Of a stretch of 64,000 nucleotides of DNA, positions 25,501 to 36,277 are shown in pieces. A model generated the notes under the pieces. It was not told the origin of the DNA. It ran no database searches and saw nothing but the letters and a program-made list of their open reading frames with translations. The stretch covers positions 62,001 through 126,000 of the forward strand of contig JBAMDO010000156.1 in assembly GCA_037074765.1 (NCBI GenBank), given 5' to 3'. Source of the stretch: Mansonella perstans (lineage: Eukaryota > Nematoda > Chromadorea > Rhabditida > Onchocercidae). The position numbers and the translations under genes were made by a program. Each line of letters starts with the position of its first letter. Within the stretch, counting starts at the first letter, position 1.

Positions 25501-25943
25501 TACATCCATTCGTTGATGGTAACGGACGTACGGCACGATTGTTGATGAATCTAATTTTGATGCAGAGTGGTTTTCCACCGGTTATAATACCAATTGAGGC
25601 CCGTTCTGACTATTATGACACTCTCAGTGCTGCAAATCGTGGAAATCTTCGTCCATTTGTTCGTTTTATTGCCCGTCAAACGGATGCCACCTTGCAAGTT
25701 CGTTTTTTCATTAGAAAGTGATATTTCAATTAGGTTTTTTTGATATGGGAAATCTGAAATTCAAATTAGTTCTTTTCTGCTTCTGTTTCTGAAATTCATA
25801 CCTTATTCTCTCTCACCTTCAATTTTTTCCAGTTGTATATCAGTGCTGCAACCACTTGTGATTATCGAGAAGGATCTGCTGAATGTGGTATATCAGCAGC
25901 CCCTAAGATTTCAACTCAACAACAGGATCGTGGTGATCTGTAA
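22523..25943 (+). CDS. fic-1: FIC-domain AMPylator (FICD/FIC-1 homolog), ER type II membrane protein
   Basis: Exons 22523-22621, 22948-23060 (least certain), 23133-23331, 23628-23791, 24325-24522, 24607-24736, 24809-24883, 25155-25292, 25494-25697 and 25833-25943 give about 476 residues, all in phase. The family transfers AMP from ATP to Ser/Thr, and removes it, on the ER chaperone BiP. A hydrophobic N-terminal segment ([10 protein letters not shown]) fits a signal anchor. Two TPR-like helices follow ([10 protein letters not shown] and [12 protein letters not shown]). The autoinhibitory helix motif T-V-A-L-E-G-N is present with its glutamate. The catalytic motif [12 protein letters not shown] is complete. 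The tail after the FIC core is short and polar. An acceptor TTGCAG lies 15 bases before the ATG, fitting trans-splicing or a 5' UTR intron. Confidence 0.94.
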
Positions 25944-27055
25944 TTTGTCTTTTCACTAATTTTCACACCGATGATTTTTTCAGTCTCACTATCTGTAAAA
26001 AATAGCAGTGTGAGTTTTTACTTGTTTGGTATTGCTTGTGTCAGGATACTTTTTCATCAAATGCTCTTTTGTACAAAGAATCATGTTAGTTTGTTTTAGC
26101 TGTTAATTTGATAAAATTCCTCACTGATACATATTTATGCGTATACTTTCTGCAACAAAACGATCGAGCTCAATCATCTAATGAGTTTGACATAACATTT
26201 CCATAATCTCTGCGATTCTACTTTTGCGATATTTCATTGAATGTATTGCACTTTTTTATTTAAATATATTATTAAATTTGTTGTTGAACAATATCAACGG
26301 ATAAATTAAATAATAATGTAAGTTTTTTTGGAAGGAAAAAAGTATTCAAATTTCTTAGACTTGTGGACAAGTTGCGCAGATATGAGATTGCTAAAATTCT
26401 GAAAATATATGAGAATGTTGTGATACATCACACTTTAAGAAGGTTCTGTTATATAGGGCTAGTGAATTCATCAACACTGGAAAAGTTAGCAATTACTTAA
26501 TAATTTAAATCCGCAGTTTCTGTCATGTTTTTGTCGCCTTTACACAAATTCCTAGCTTCACTAAGTTTTGTTTGAATCATGTACTGGTCAACATGACAAC
26601 TTCTTATCAAGATTCCTTAGGTTTCATACATGTCATATGTTTTGGATGCTTTTATTAACAGTGGGAAAGGACGCAGTTGTTTTTTACATTACAGGCTTAT
26701 TCAAATGTCTTATGAGACCTATTACGAATGTATGAGGAGTGGAAGCATAGTTTTAGCTTGTAGATGATGTAAATAAAATTATGTTAATGTGAGCTTTTTT
26801 GTAGTAGAAGGTTTCGGAACCTAGCAACTTATTTGTTTCAGCGCAATAATTTTCGCTATGTATTCTTTCCAAAAGAAAACTAACAAAAATCAAAAACCAT
26901 CGTTTGTTTGTTGAGATTATTGAAATTTGCTGGAATTTTGAGAATTTCGATAGTTTTCTTTCATGGTTGTTACCAGTTATGTAAAATGTGGACACTCCTT
27001 TCTTAGTTTGAAGATAAACTCATCATTATTTCACTTTGTATAATTTCCTTGCTTA
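25944..27055. other. Convergent 3' region of fic-1 and the ATGP-like gene
   Basis: This region holds the 3' UTR of fic-1 (AT-rich, with ATTAAA-like signals near 26270). The minus-strand frame at 26753-26995 has no motif and is not called. Confidence 0.5.
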
Positions 27056-27241
27056 TTAAAATTTGAATAACTTTATCCGTCTTTTAGCTTCATTGTTTTC
27101 AAAATAACCCAAACAAATTTCACATTTACTGCCGCATATATTACATTTAATTTTATGGTAATATTTTGCGCTACAATAATACTGCTCCATAACTATGGGC
27201 GGATCTGTACCCGAAGTTTTGAAGGATATATGTATTAGCAT
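27056..27241 (-). CDS. Possible small Cys-rich protein downstream of the ATGP-like gene
   Basis: A 61-codon frame starts 144 bases after the stop codon of the upstream minus-strand gene. It contains a Cys cluster C-N-I-C-G-S-K-C-E-I-C that resembles a zinc-binding knuckle, then a basic end. The short spacing would fit the second cistron of a nematode operon, but no splice support or homolog is visible and the frame could be chance in a 3' UTR. Confidence 0.2.
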   Translation of the reverse strand: MLIHISFKTSGTDPPIVMEQYYCSAKYYHKIKCNICGSKCEICLGYFENNEAKRRIKLFKF

Positions 27242-27384
27242 TTGAATAAAAACTAGTTATCAGATAGTTCTGCCATAATGATGTTAGTAAGTAGGTTAAT
27301 AGATATTAAAAATAAAATAAATAGGAATTGTTCATAACAAATTATGCTAATAATTTCCTATAAAAGCCCATATAATAAGAGCTG

Positions 27385-30300
27385 TTATTGAACTTTGATA
27401 ATCATTCCCTGTTTAGGACCAAGTGAAATTTTATCAAGTGATGATATTTTGTTCCTGGGTTCGTATTCCTTAACATTGTCGGTAACAATAGTGATTTCTC
27501 CCTCAGCTGCAGCATAAGTGTCCGGCAATATTGCTGCTCCGTTTATTTCAGTCTTGGATTTTCCAAAATTTGCTCCAATTAGGTAAGCCTGGAAAGTATG
27601 CAAAGTTTGATCATATACAAGATGTGGTCAAAGCATTTTATTACAATTTCATTTAAACATTTTTATAACTCAACGTATTCATTAAAAAAAGGTACCGTTC
27701 CTGTAGTATCATTCCCTTGATAGAATCGACTGAATAAGATGACATTTTGAATCAGTGGTGCTAACTGAGTTTCGCCCAATGCAAAATTGTTATCAAGGCG
27801 ATGCATTTTTGCCACTGCTCTCACTGTTTTTAGTGGTGAACGAGAAGCACTATATTGGGCCTATAAATAGTAAGTTGATTATTATGGAAATGGGTATTAA
27901 ATTTTTATGAATAAATTCCTGAAATCAATCATCAAGAAAAAATTCTCAGTTGTTTTAATTTCGAAAAATTGTACGAGAATTGGCGTGATCCCATTCACCA
28001 AAAGCAACAGTTCAGTATATAGGATTTTTACCTAACATAAAGCAACTGAATTTTTGAGTAAAAGTGAGTAGAAAAGTCTTTATTGGAAGTATAACCCAAT
28101 TAAGTAGATTAAGTTCAGGTCATTTTCATCCCTTACACCGGTTACACAGAAAAAGATTTGGTAATTTGTAAATTTTGAATATTAGTTAAATTGTTATGGC
28201 AATTTAGGACTGGAAGAGTACATTACTTCAAAACTGTCTTCTTTGCAATCAGCTGTAAAAGAGAAGAATGGTTCCTGGCTGCCAGCTGTGAAACCGCAAT
28301 ATTCGTTGCCATTCCATTGCATCAAACCAGTAAATTTGTTTGTTGCATCAATACTACCTTCAAGACTTAGTTCTTGTCCATAATTCAGTTGAATAGCACC
28401 TGGCAATGCAAGTTGCACAAAAGTTAGTAAAGATGCCGTTGTTTTATCGAATCTTGTACTAAGACGAGAAACATGATGATTTGTGAACTGCCATGCGCGT
28501 GGAAGTTGCGCTGTATTGAATCGTTCGAAAGATTCAGTAAGTATAGAGTGTAAACATTGTCCTATTTCATTTGAACATGATTCCTGAAAGAAGAATAATT
28601 TGCAAAGTTTGAAAATTCATAATAAATACCTATATATTATTATGGAAAAAAAATAAACCGGAAAAGTGCATATTGAGTTTCAACTTTCCTTGTTTTTAAA
28701 AAGACTGACAATTTTGACAGGAACTGACCTTATTTAATTTGGTAACCGAATCATCAATAACATATGTGAAATTCAATGAAGCGGGGCTGTCAAATTCTTT
28801 CAGTTCAGCGAAATCATTCCAATATGAAGATACAACGATTTCGCGACCATTGGATGTAACATTATCATTACCATAGTCTCGTATTCTTCTGATGAAATTA
28901 CCAATCATCGATAGTGCAACATTTCTCTTAATTTTCATTTATGCAGTAGTAAACAATGATGGAATTTGATTACATTTCGCAAAGACTGTTTCTTCCATGC
29001 AATAAAGATGTAAAAAAAAAACACTTTTTAGAGTCTTATTTAATATTTGCAGGTCACAGTATAATAAAATATGAAATAAGTATATCAAATTATACCATAT
29101 ATTATTGGATGAAAATGTTATATTAAACATCAATAAACGAATTTAATAGTGTAAATTTGCTTCCAGAATAAAATCCCGGAATTTTAAATGTTTAAAAAAG
29201 CCAGCTATATCTTGTTTTCAAAATATTGCAACTTAATGATACCTCTGATTCCGATAGATATTTGATTAATTGACCAATGCCATCCAAGTGAAAACCATCA
29301 ACTCCCATATCAAGGAAGTTTTTGGCATCCTTAACGATACTCTCTTGTACCGCAGGATTAGCCCAGTTTAGTACTGGGTATTTCTTGTCATAAGCCAGAT
29401 AAGCATTTTCTTGGCCCTCTTCAACAATATAATTTGGATCATCTTTTACATCTAATGCCTTCTTCCAAACATAGTAATCGAAATAATTTTTATCCATTTT
29501 TGCTAATTTGAACCTAAAATTGGATGTCCATATTTTTTAGCAATAATTTCGATTTCGTTTAAAATGGAAGTTACTGGGTTTTAAGATACAAGTGTTACCG
29601 AAAGTATCATTTGATAAAAAAAAAAGACGCAAGATTTTAACCAGTTATGTGATACAGATGTCGTTGATATGGGGAAATCCATGGTAAAATGCATCTCTAG
29701 TTCATGTGTCGCTTCTATCAACGATTTAAAATCATCTATGTTGCCGAAACGTTCATCAACACTGGCAAAATCAGTTACACCGTAAGGAATGAAATCATCC
29801 TGAATCATATTTTGAAATCAATTAATTTTGTGTTAAAATATATGAACAGCACTTTTTTGGGCTTTGTTTGTATCGAAATGCTTGAAAGGACCAACATACC
29901 TTCTGAACAGCTATTACAGGTGTTACCCAAACTGTTGTTATTCCAATTTTCCTTAAATCATGAAGTTTTTCTCGGATCCCATTGAAATCACCAATTCCGT
30001 CATCGTTGGAATCACGAAAAGCAGGTGTGAATATCTGAAAATATATTCCACTCTATACAGTCATATATTATCGGCATTATTATTTTAAGCAAATACTATA
30101 ATAATACGTTTCATTATGAAAAAATAGTTCTAGGATACTAGAAAAGAAAATCCTACAAAGTTCTGGAAGAAAAGGATTATAGAGCTGGAACTATTTTCGT
30201 ATTTCTGAAGTATCTGCTTGACATTTTTTTGGACTAAACGTGAGATTTTCTTAACATTATGTATGTGTATTTAGATATAAAAAATCTAAAATTAGAAAAG

Positions 30301-31213
30301 TATGAGATTACCTGATAGCTAACTTCTTTACGCCACCATTCCGGTTCTTTTACAACTGTGCATTTTGGTCCAAATATAATTAATAGTATAGTAACAAGAA
30401 GCATCAAAAGCCATGCTACCCAGAAAAGTACAAACATTGTATACCTGTAATAATTTAAACGAGTTTTTATCAAAATAACAAAAATAACAATTACTACAAA
30501 CATTTTAGACAAATGTTGAAATTTTTTTTTGTCAAATTCAAATTTAAAATTTACCTAACCACCTTCCAAAATGGATCATTGGAAAATTTTTCCAGCTCGC
30601 TTTGTGTCAACCCGATAGAGCTTGCTGTTTCACATGTTTCCTTTGTAAGTTTATTCTGTAAGAATATTATGATAAGCACAGACCAAACTCAAAGCATAAA
30701 TGTTTCATTCTTTTTCTGCTAACTTTCTTAATTTAATTGATGATTGAAATAATAAATATTTAAATTAGTAATGAATTGATGGAATAACCGTAACAAATCA
30801 GAATTTCTCAGTAATCACTGCAGAAAGAAGTGAAAAATTTAAAGCTGCCTATTAATCCAAGTTCATTTTAGCTGCAAAAAATCTCTATTAGATCTATGGT
30901 TGTTGATTAGCTTATCAATAATTTGATCACCGGATTATGATCGACTAACAATATATGATAGTGTTTCCGGCCTGCTAAAGGACCGCTAGAAAGTTGAACA
31001 TCACCATTTCATGTCTTTGAGGCTTTTGTTGCGAGAGTTTGTAAACGAGAAATTGGTAAGAATAATTGGAAGAATATAAATAAAAATATAAAAGTATCTA
31101 AATTTGGAAGAAAGAGATGATCATACTCCATTATAATTCGATTCGTTAATTTCTAATTGATAAACTTTTGGCGTTTTAGTATCCTCAGATAGTGGCATTC
31201 TCAAATCATCCAT
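27385..31213 (-). CDS. Amino-acid transporter heavy chain (SLC3A2/4F2hc-like, ATGP family)
   Basis: Ten exons, 31213-31127, 30655-30555, 30444-30312, 30034-29900, 29799-29642, 29513-29243, 28926-28729, 28583-28227, 27860-27696 and 27588-27385, give 602 residues in phase. It is a type II membrane glycoprotein that pairs with a light-chain amino-acid permease and carries it to the plasma membrane. A cytosolic N-terminus contains the family stretch K-F-S-N-D-P-F-W-K-V-V-R. One transmembrane helix follows (about 64-88). Cys91, just outside the membrane, fits the disulfide to the light chain. The ectodomain is a glycoside-hydrolase-13 fold (G-I-G-D-F-N-G-I, W-V-T-P-V, G-V-D-G-F-H-L-D). The usual catalytic set is not evident, as expected for a heavy chain. 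The acceptor before exon 7 (ATTAAG) is weak. C. elegans has atgp-1 and atgp-2; I cannot say which this matches. Confidence 0.92.
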
Positions 31214-33070
31214 CGCTGGCACTAAAATGCATCATTTAAAGTTTTATCATTGAATTAATAAAATATAAAATGCTCTAATTTTCGAAATTGAAACAGATAA
31301 AATTACATACAGCTACAGGGTATGTAATTTTTACCAACGTACCTTCTGAAAAGCATGAAAAAGGGTGATAACGTTTTGCAGAACATTTATATGGGCGTCA
31401 ATTTTATATGTGCGACAATCTATGCTTTGTAGAACATAAATCAAACATTGCATTTGCTGATCATAAATCAGATTGGTACAATAAGCAAAAATTCACGTTT
31501 TTTAATCTTTTCCTCTTTGATTTCTTTAATACAATGCAATTTTAAACAGGTAATAAATCAAAAATCAAAGTTCAGGAAATAATTTTTTTTAAAAAGTAAT
31601 TTAAATCATTTCAGTAACTTCCAACCCCCTTTTTTCTCATTCCATTTCCATCTTTTTTATGAAAAAAAAAAAAGACCTTAGAATGTAATTTAGGACACAG
31701 TAACATTACTTTCAGAATATACAATCCAAATGATTGGTAGCAATAATTGTATTTAAAACTTTAGAAATTGCCAGTGCATTGAATTCTTTCCTTTTTTTTT
31801 TAACTCACTGTTATTGCCGTTAAATTAGTCAAATTTGTACAGTTACTTTAAAAATTGGAAGTAGAAGTGGAGAGAGGAAAAAAAAAAACCAGAAAACGAG
31901 AGGGCATTCAGAAAAACGAGAACGTAAATATTGCTTTTCATCGAAGCAACACTTAACGAAAGAATGAATCAAAGATATTTATTTGACAATTAGCTTTTTC
32001 ATAGTAAAATTTTTTTACCGGATGTAATAAAAAGTTAAAGAGAGAAAAAGAGAAATAAAAATTTGAAACAAAAAATTTCGGAAACAATATTATAACATTT
32101 TTCCTTTATCAAATGTTGCAATATTGAATAAGCGTTTCAGACAATCGATCGAATTCGTTAAGTACTCTCATTATTATGAAAGATTTTGTGTTTATCAAAA
32201 AGTCTCAAACAAATAAATATTACTTAAAATTTCGAATATAATAATTATTTACGATCATTTTATTAACATGTTTTTTTTTTTTTTTTTTTTTTAAACCATA
32301 AAACTATATGCATTTTGGTATCAGCGAATGATTAATACCCAAAATTATTAACAAATTAATTTCTGTTTTTTCATTTTTTTTTTCATTTTTTTTACAAAGA
32401 GCATTTCTGGATATAGAAAAGAAATATGAAACGTGAAAATATCACATGATACATATATCAATTGAAAATTGAAATTTCATTATTACATTAAACTTTAAAT
32501 TTTACATCAAAAAAAAGAAGAATAATTATGTGAAATTTTTTTACCACATTTAAATATTGACTAGTGATGCTGTAACTGATCCAAAATTACATTTTATTCT
32601 AAAGGAAAAAAGTATGTAAGTTTAACGGTAGAGAGCGACAAAATCAGTAGTAATAAAGATAGAGGAAATTACAACCGAGAAGATAAGGATAGAAGATTGT
32701 GACCAGACTATTGAATGGACGATGGACAGAGTAATACTTCTGATTACAAATAGCACATTCTATTGCCTCTTTCACTTTTCAAATCATTGCTTGCAGATAG
32801 TTTCAATGATGATAGCGAGTATAATCGGTTCGCATCATTAATATTACGATTGTAATAATTTACTGAAGACTTGCCTTTCTTTATAAATGTCACAAAACAA
32901 TAAACTGTAGTTAAACTGTAATAACAGTGTAATGAAATTAGATTAAAATTAGATTAAAAAAAAAATCAAATTCAAATAACGATTGCGAATGACAAATGAA
33001 TTTCTTTTTCTTATTTCTTAAGAAGGCATTTCTTGGGAAAACAAAAAAGATAAATTTTGAAATTGAACTT

Positions 33071-33153
33071 TTAGAACTTTACAAATCTCATAGAAGATGA
33101 AATTTTTTTTTGTCTTTAAATTAGAACTTTACAAATCTCATAGAAGATGAAAT
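33071..33153. repeat. 33-bp exact direct repeat, period 50
   Basis: The word starting TTAGAACTTTACAAATCTC is identical in 33071-33103 and 33121-33153. This is a recent local duplication in non-coding DNA. Confidence 0.85.
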
Positions 33154-33383
33154 GTCTTGAAAATATTTTTGATGAATTTTAAAATTTCTATCATTATTAC
33201 AATCGTTTAAAAAAATTTCTGTCGTATCAACGTGAGTATAATGAATAAAAAAACTTTCCTAAATATCGATTGTTTGGATATCTCGAATGATTTAATAAAA
33301 TAAGTAAAATTAATTTTTACTTTTATAATTCATGAATGTTTCGATGATATAAATTATAGTTAAAACTTTTTTTTCAATGCTAA

Positions 33384-33421
33384 CAATGTAGAATGGCGAA
33401 AGATCAATGTAGAATGGCGAA
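33384..33421. repeat. Short tandem duplication with GTAGAATGGCGAA
   Basis: CAATGTAGAATGGCGAA occurs at 33384-33400 and 33405-33421. A related TATAATGGCGAAAGATCA occurs at 33607-33625. Function unknown. Confidence 0.7.
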
Positions 33422-33469
33422 AAAAAGAGAAAATTATTTATTAACAAAATATTACTCACTCTGTTTCTC

Positions 33470-33494
33470 ATTCTCTCTCTCTCTCTCTCTCTCT
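33470..33494. repeat. (CT)n microsatellite
   Basis: An uninterrupted CT run in the intergenic stretch. Confidence 0.9.
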
Positions 33495-33566
33495 CGAACC
33501 TTTAATACAGATATAATGCCTCCGTGTTATATTTCATCATTTTATTTAAATTAGGAATTAAAATAA

Positions 33567-33826
33567 TCATTTTAAAATGGACATGATGAGGAAAAGCAAT
33601 GGCTCTGTATAATGGCGAAAGATCATTGAATAAAATTTGCTCCAGTAACAACGATGCAACATTACATCAAACATTTAACAAATAACAAATCATTGCTTAA
33701 AATTACATTTGAATTTATCAATCATAATTTTTAATATTTACCATGTATAATGGGCCAGTCCCAAAGGCAGGTGCAATACCCAGTTAATCCGCAATGGGTG
33801 AGGAGCAGAACATACAAACCCACCAT
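33567..33826 (-). CDS. Possible two-exon small secreted or membrane peptide
   Basis: An ATG at 33826 opens M-V-G-L-Y-V-L-L-L-T-H-C, which looks like a signal peptide. It continues G-Y-C-T-C-L-W-D-W-P-I-I-H to a GTAAAT donor at 33741. The next acceptor (TATACAG before 33604) restores phase and reaches a TGA at 33567-33569, giving 40 residues. The first exon is clearly richer in G and C than everything around it. There is no homolog I recognise, and the second exon may be chance. Confidence 0.22.
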
Positions 33827-33829
33827 GCA

Positions 33830-34863
33830 GTTAAAAATAGAATAATCTCGAAGTGATCAATAGATCACATATCAGAGATTAAGCTGATAAGAACACATAT
33901 TACATTTTGATTTTAGCCATATATATAATATAACATGTAGTAAAAATTTCGTTGATTCGTTGATTACTGCATGCATAAATATTGATGGACGATAATGACA
34001 TTCCTATACAAAGATACAGGAATTTAAAAAGGAAATGAAATTTGCAAAAATTTTAAATATGATATGAAAAGATTTTTTGATATTAGAATTAGCTTACCAG
34101 TAATTTTAGATTAATACAAAGAAGCATTAATTATTTTGTAAAATGACAGTTACGCATTTGCATTTGCAGCATAAATGTTGGAAAATTTAAAGCACGTTAA
34201 CAGAACAGTTGTTTGCACAATAATTTCATTGCTAACAGTGAGAAAAGTTGAGCACATTTTTAATTTTACTGCTCCAAAATATCTGACTTGTTAATATTTA
34301 TGTATTTAATGTTTAGCAACTATTCAGAATAAAAGAAAAGTGAATAAAAGAAAAATTTTGGAAGATTTATTTTTTTAAATTAAAGAATGTAAGCAGAAAT
34401 AGGCAGTAAGGAAAATTTGAGTTGATATATCTAAGTAGCGTGGGAGAGGAAAACAGAACCTGTAGTTAGCATTAAATTTCATCTAATTTTACTCCTGTAC
34501 ATTTACCGATTTCAGGTCAACCCCGCAGGGAATGGTAGGATCAAAAAGTTGCGATCAAGTAATGAATAGCTAAATACTTGATAAATATAAAATGAATGTG
34601 GGAGGATTACAAGCCAAATTGACTCTTACTGTGAGAGTATCGAAATGAACAATCAACTGGTTGAAGTGCGCCATGACTATCTGAGATTTCGACTTCATTT
34701 TAAAAACAATTGTTGGAAATGAATGTAAAATTATTGTTAATTAGCCATGTATTGGTGAGTAACAACAGTTTTACTTATTGGTGATTAACAACAGCTTGAC
34801 CATAACCCCTGCAACAGAAAAGGAAAAAGATATCGTTATTGAAAGCTAAGAACTTACAAAGGA
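33830..34863. other. Intergenic stretch
   Basis: No supportable gene. One plus-strand segment at 34517-34570 sits behind a TTTCAG acceptor and reads V-N-P-A-G-N-G-R-I-K-K-L-R-S before a stop. It looks like a lone terminal exon, but I find no partner for it. Confidence 0.4.
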
Positions 34864-36226
34864 TCATTTAACTGTCGTACCTCCTTTGCCTTTATTCCAA
34901 ACCAAATGAAACAATTGTAACAGAGTTGAAGAATTTGGATAGTGACCACAACGGTCAGAAGGATTCAAGAACATCTCATATAATGAGTTGATCGCACTGG
35001 AATTTTTGATATCACACCTTACATGTTTCATTTGCTTCAGAAGTGGAGATTCAAGAAACAATTCAGGTATTGTGTGCCCTCTGACTGCTTGAGTGGCCTA
35101 AAAAAAGGTCGACATGGATATAGACTGTTTTTTCACGTCTTCCATCCCACAAGTCGTTAGTTTGATAAAATCAGTGCAAATTTAAGGAGCAGCAATCGCA
35201 TCCGACACTTTGTCACTGATTATGAACCGAGCTCGAGGAGAAAACAGAAAACCGCGGGCATTTGGTCGTTTCCAAAACTGTGCATAGTTTGATGATGATA
35301 AAAGAATGACTTAATTATTCGATGTGCCGTGTGAGGATTTTCTCTCAAGCGAAGAGGTTTAGTGGGCGAAAAATAACCCAGAGATCTTCTCCGAGGAACA
35401 CTATTATCCAAAAATACTTAGCGAATATGTCAAATTCAAAAGTCCCATTATTCAGATGGAAAACTATGCTTATATTTATATATGGGTAAATAAGAGTAGA
35501 TACTAAACCTATAAAGAAATATAAGAATTTTGTAAGACGAGCAAGAATAGGAAATATAAGAATTTTGTATGACAAGCAATCAACTGCGAACTTCGACATA
35601 TTTCGAGAACACCCTTGCAGACTACAAAATGAAATATTTTGCCTGTGATATTAATTTCTCTCCACAAAATATTCCTGGACAAAAGTAATACTATTTCCCA
35701 TATTTGAAATCTTCCCATATAACTATTTCGTTGCATTACAGCGGAGGAGAATTAATTAACACTTAGAATTGTACAAAGTAATATTATTAAATAACCAGCG
35801 ATATTTGTTTTGTAACACAGTTATTTCCAAAGAAAATTGCAAAAATGGTTTTTTGAGAGGGCCGATTAAAGTTCCAATAAATTGCAGAAATAATTTTATT
35901 CACCAATTTGTTAAATTTCTGCATTTGTGTTTTTTAGTGTCCGATACCTCGTTACGTTGTTCTACTTCATGTAATGCTAAATTTTAAAACTGAGAAAAAA
36001 TATAAGCAGAAGCAATTCCTGAACCTTCATATGACTTCAAACAGTTGAGAGCTCTTTTCAAATGCTTAAATTTAGAAACAGTTTTTGTATTAAAAAAAAT
36101 TGCATCGTCGAATTCATAAAACAATATAACAATTAACAGAAAAGAGAAGGATCTTTTTTTTTCAATCGTTTTATCATATTTCATATTTTTTGGAACAAAA
36201 CTTTCCTGACCGAAGTATACCATCAA
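34864..36226 (-). pseudogene. Unrecognised, probably decayed minus-strand gene
   Basis: The best piece is a terminal exon (about 35098-34864) behind TTTTTTTAG. It starts A-T-Q-A-V-R-G-H-T-I-P-E-L and ends before a TGA. Upstream, a donor after G-M-E-D joins it in phase, but the same frame (W-K-R-P-N-A-R-G-F-L-F-S, then D-K-V-S-D-A-I-A-A-P) is cut by an in-frame TAA. Further upstream the coding-like reading moves to another frame (P-R-R-R-S-L-G-Y-F-S-P-T-K-P). More fragments lie at 35.7-36.2 kb, one with a TGA inside. Stops and frame changes suggest a decayed gene, although unrecognised small introns could explain part of it. It follows the TBC1D7-like gene on the same strand by about 50 bp. 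I do not recognise the family. Confidence 0.4.
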
Positions 36227-36277
36227 TGGAAGTTTTTATAATAGTATTTTGAGTCTTGACTGACAAAATTCCTTTAC

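Larger units (their letters stand above)
31214..33560. other. Upstream region of the ATGP-like gene, no gene seen
   Basis: AT-rich DNA with long T runs (32272-32293), a 50-bp-period duplication near 33.1 kb and a CT microsatellite (33470-33494). I see no coding frame with motifs. Confidence 0.5.
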
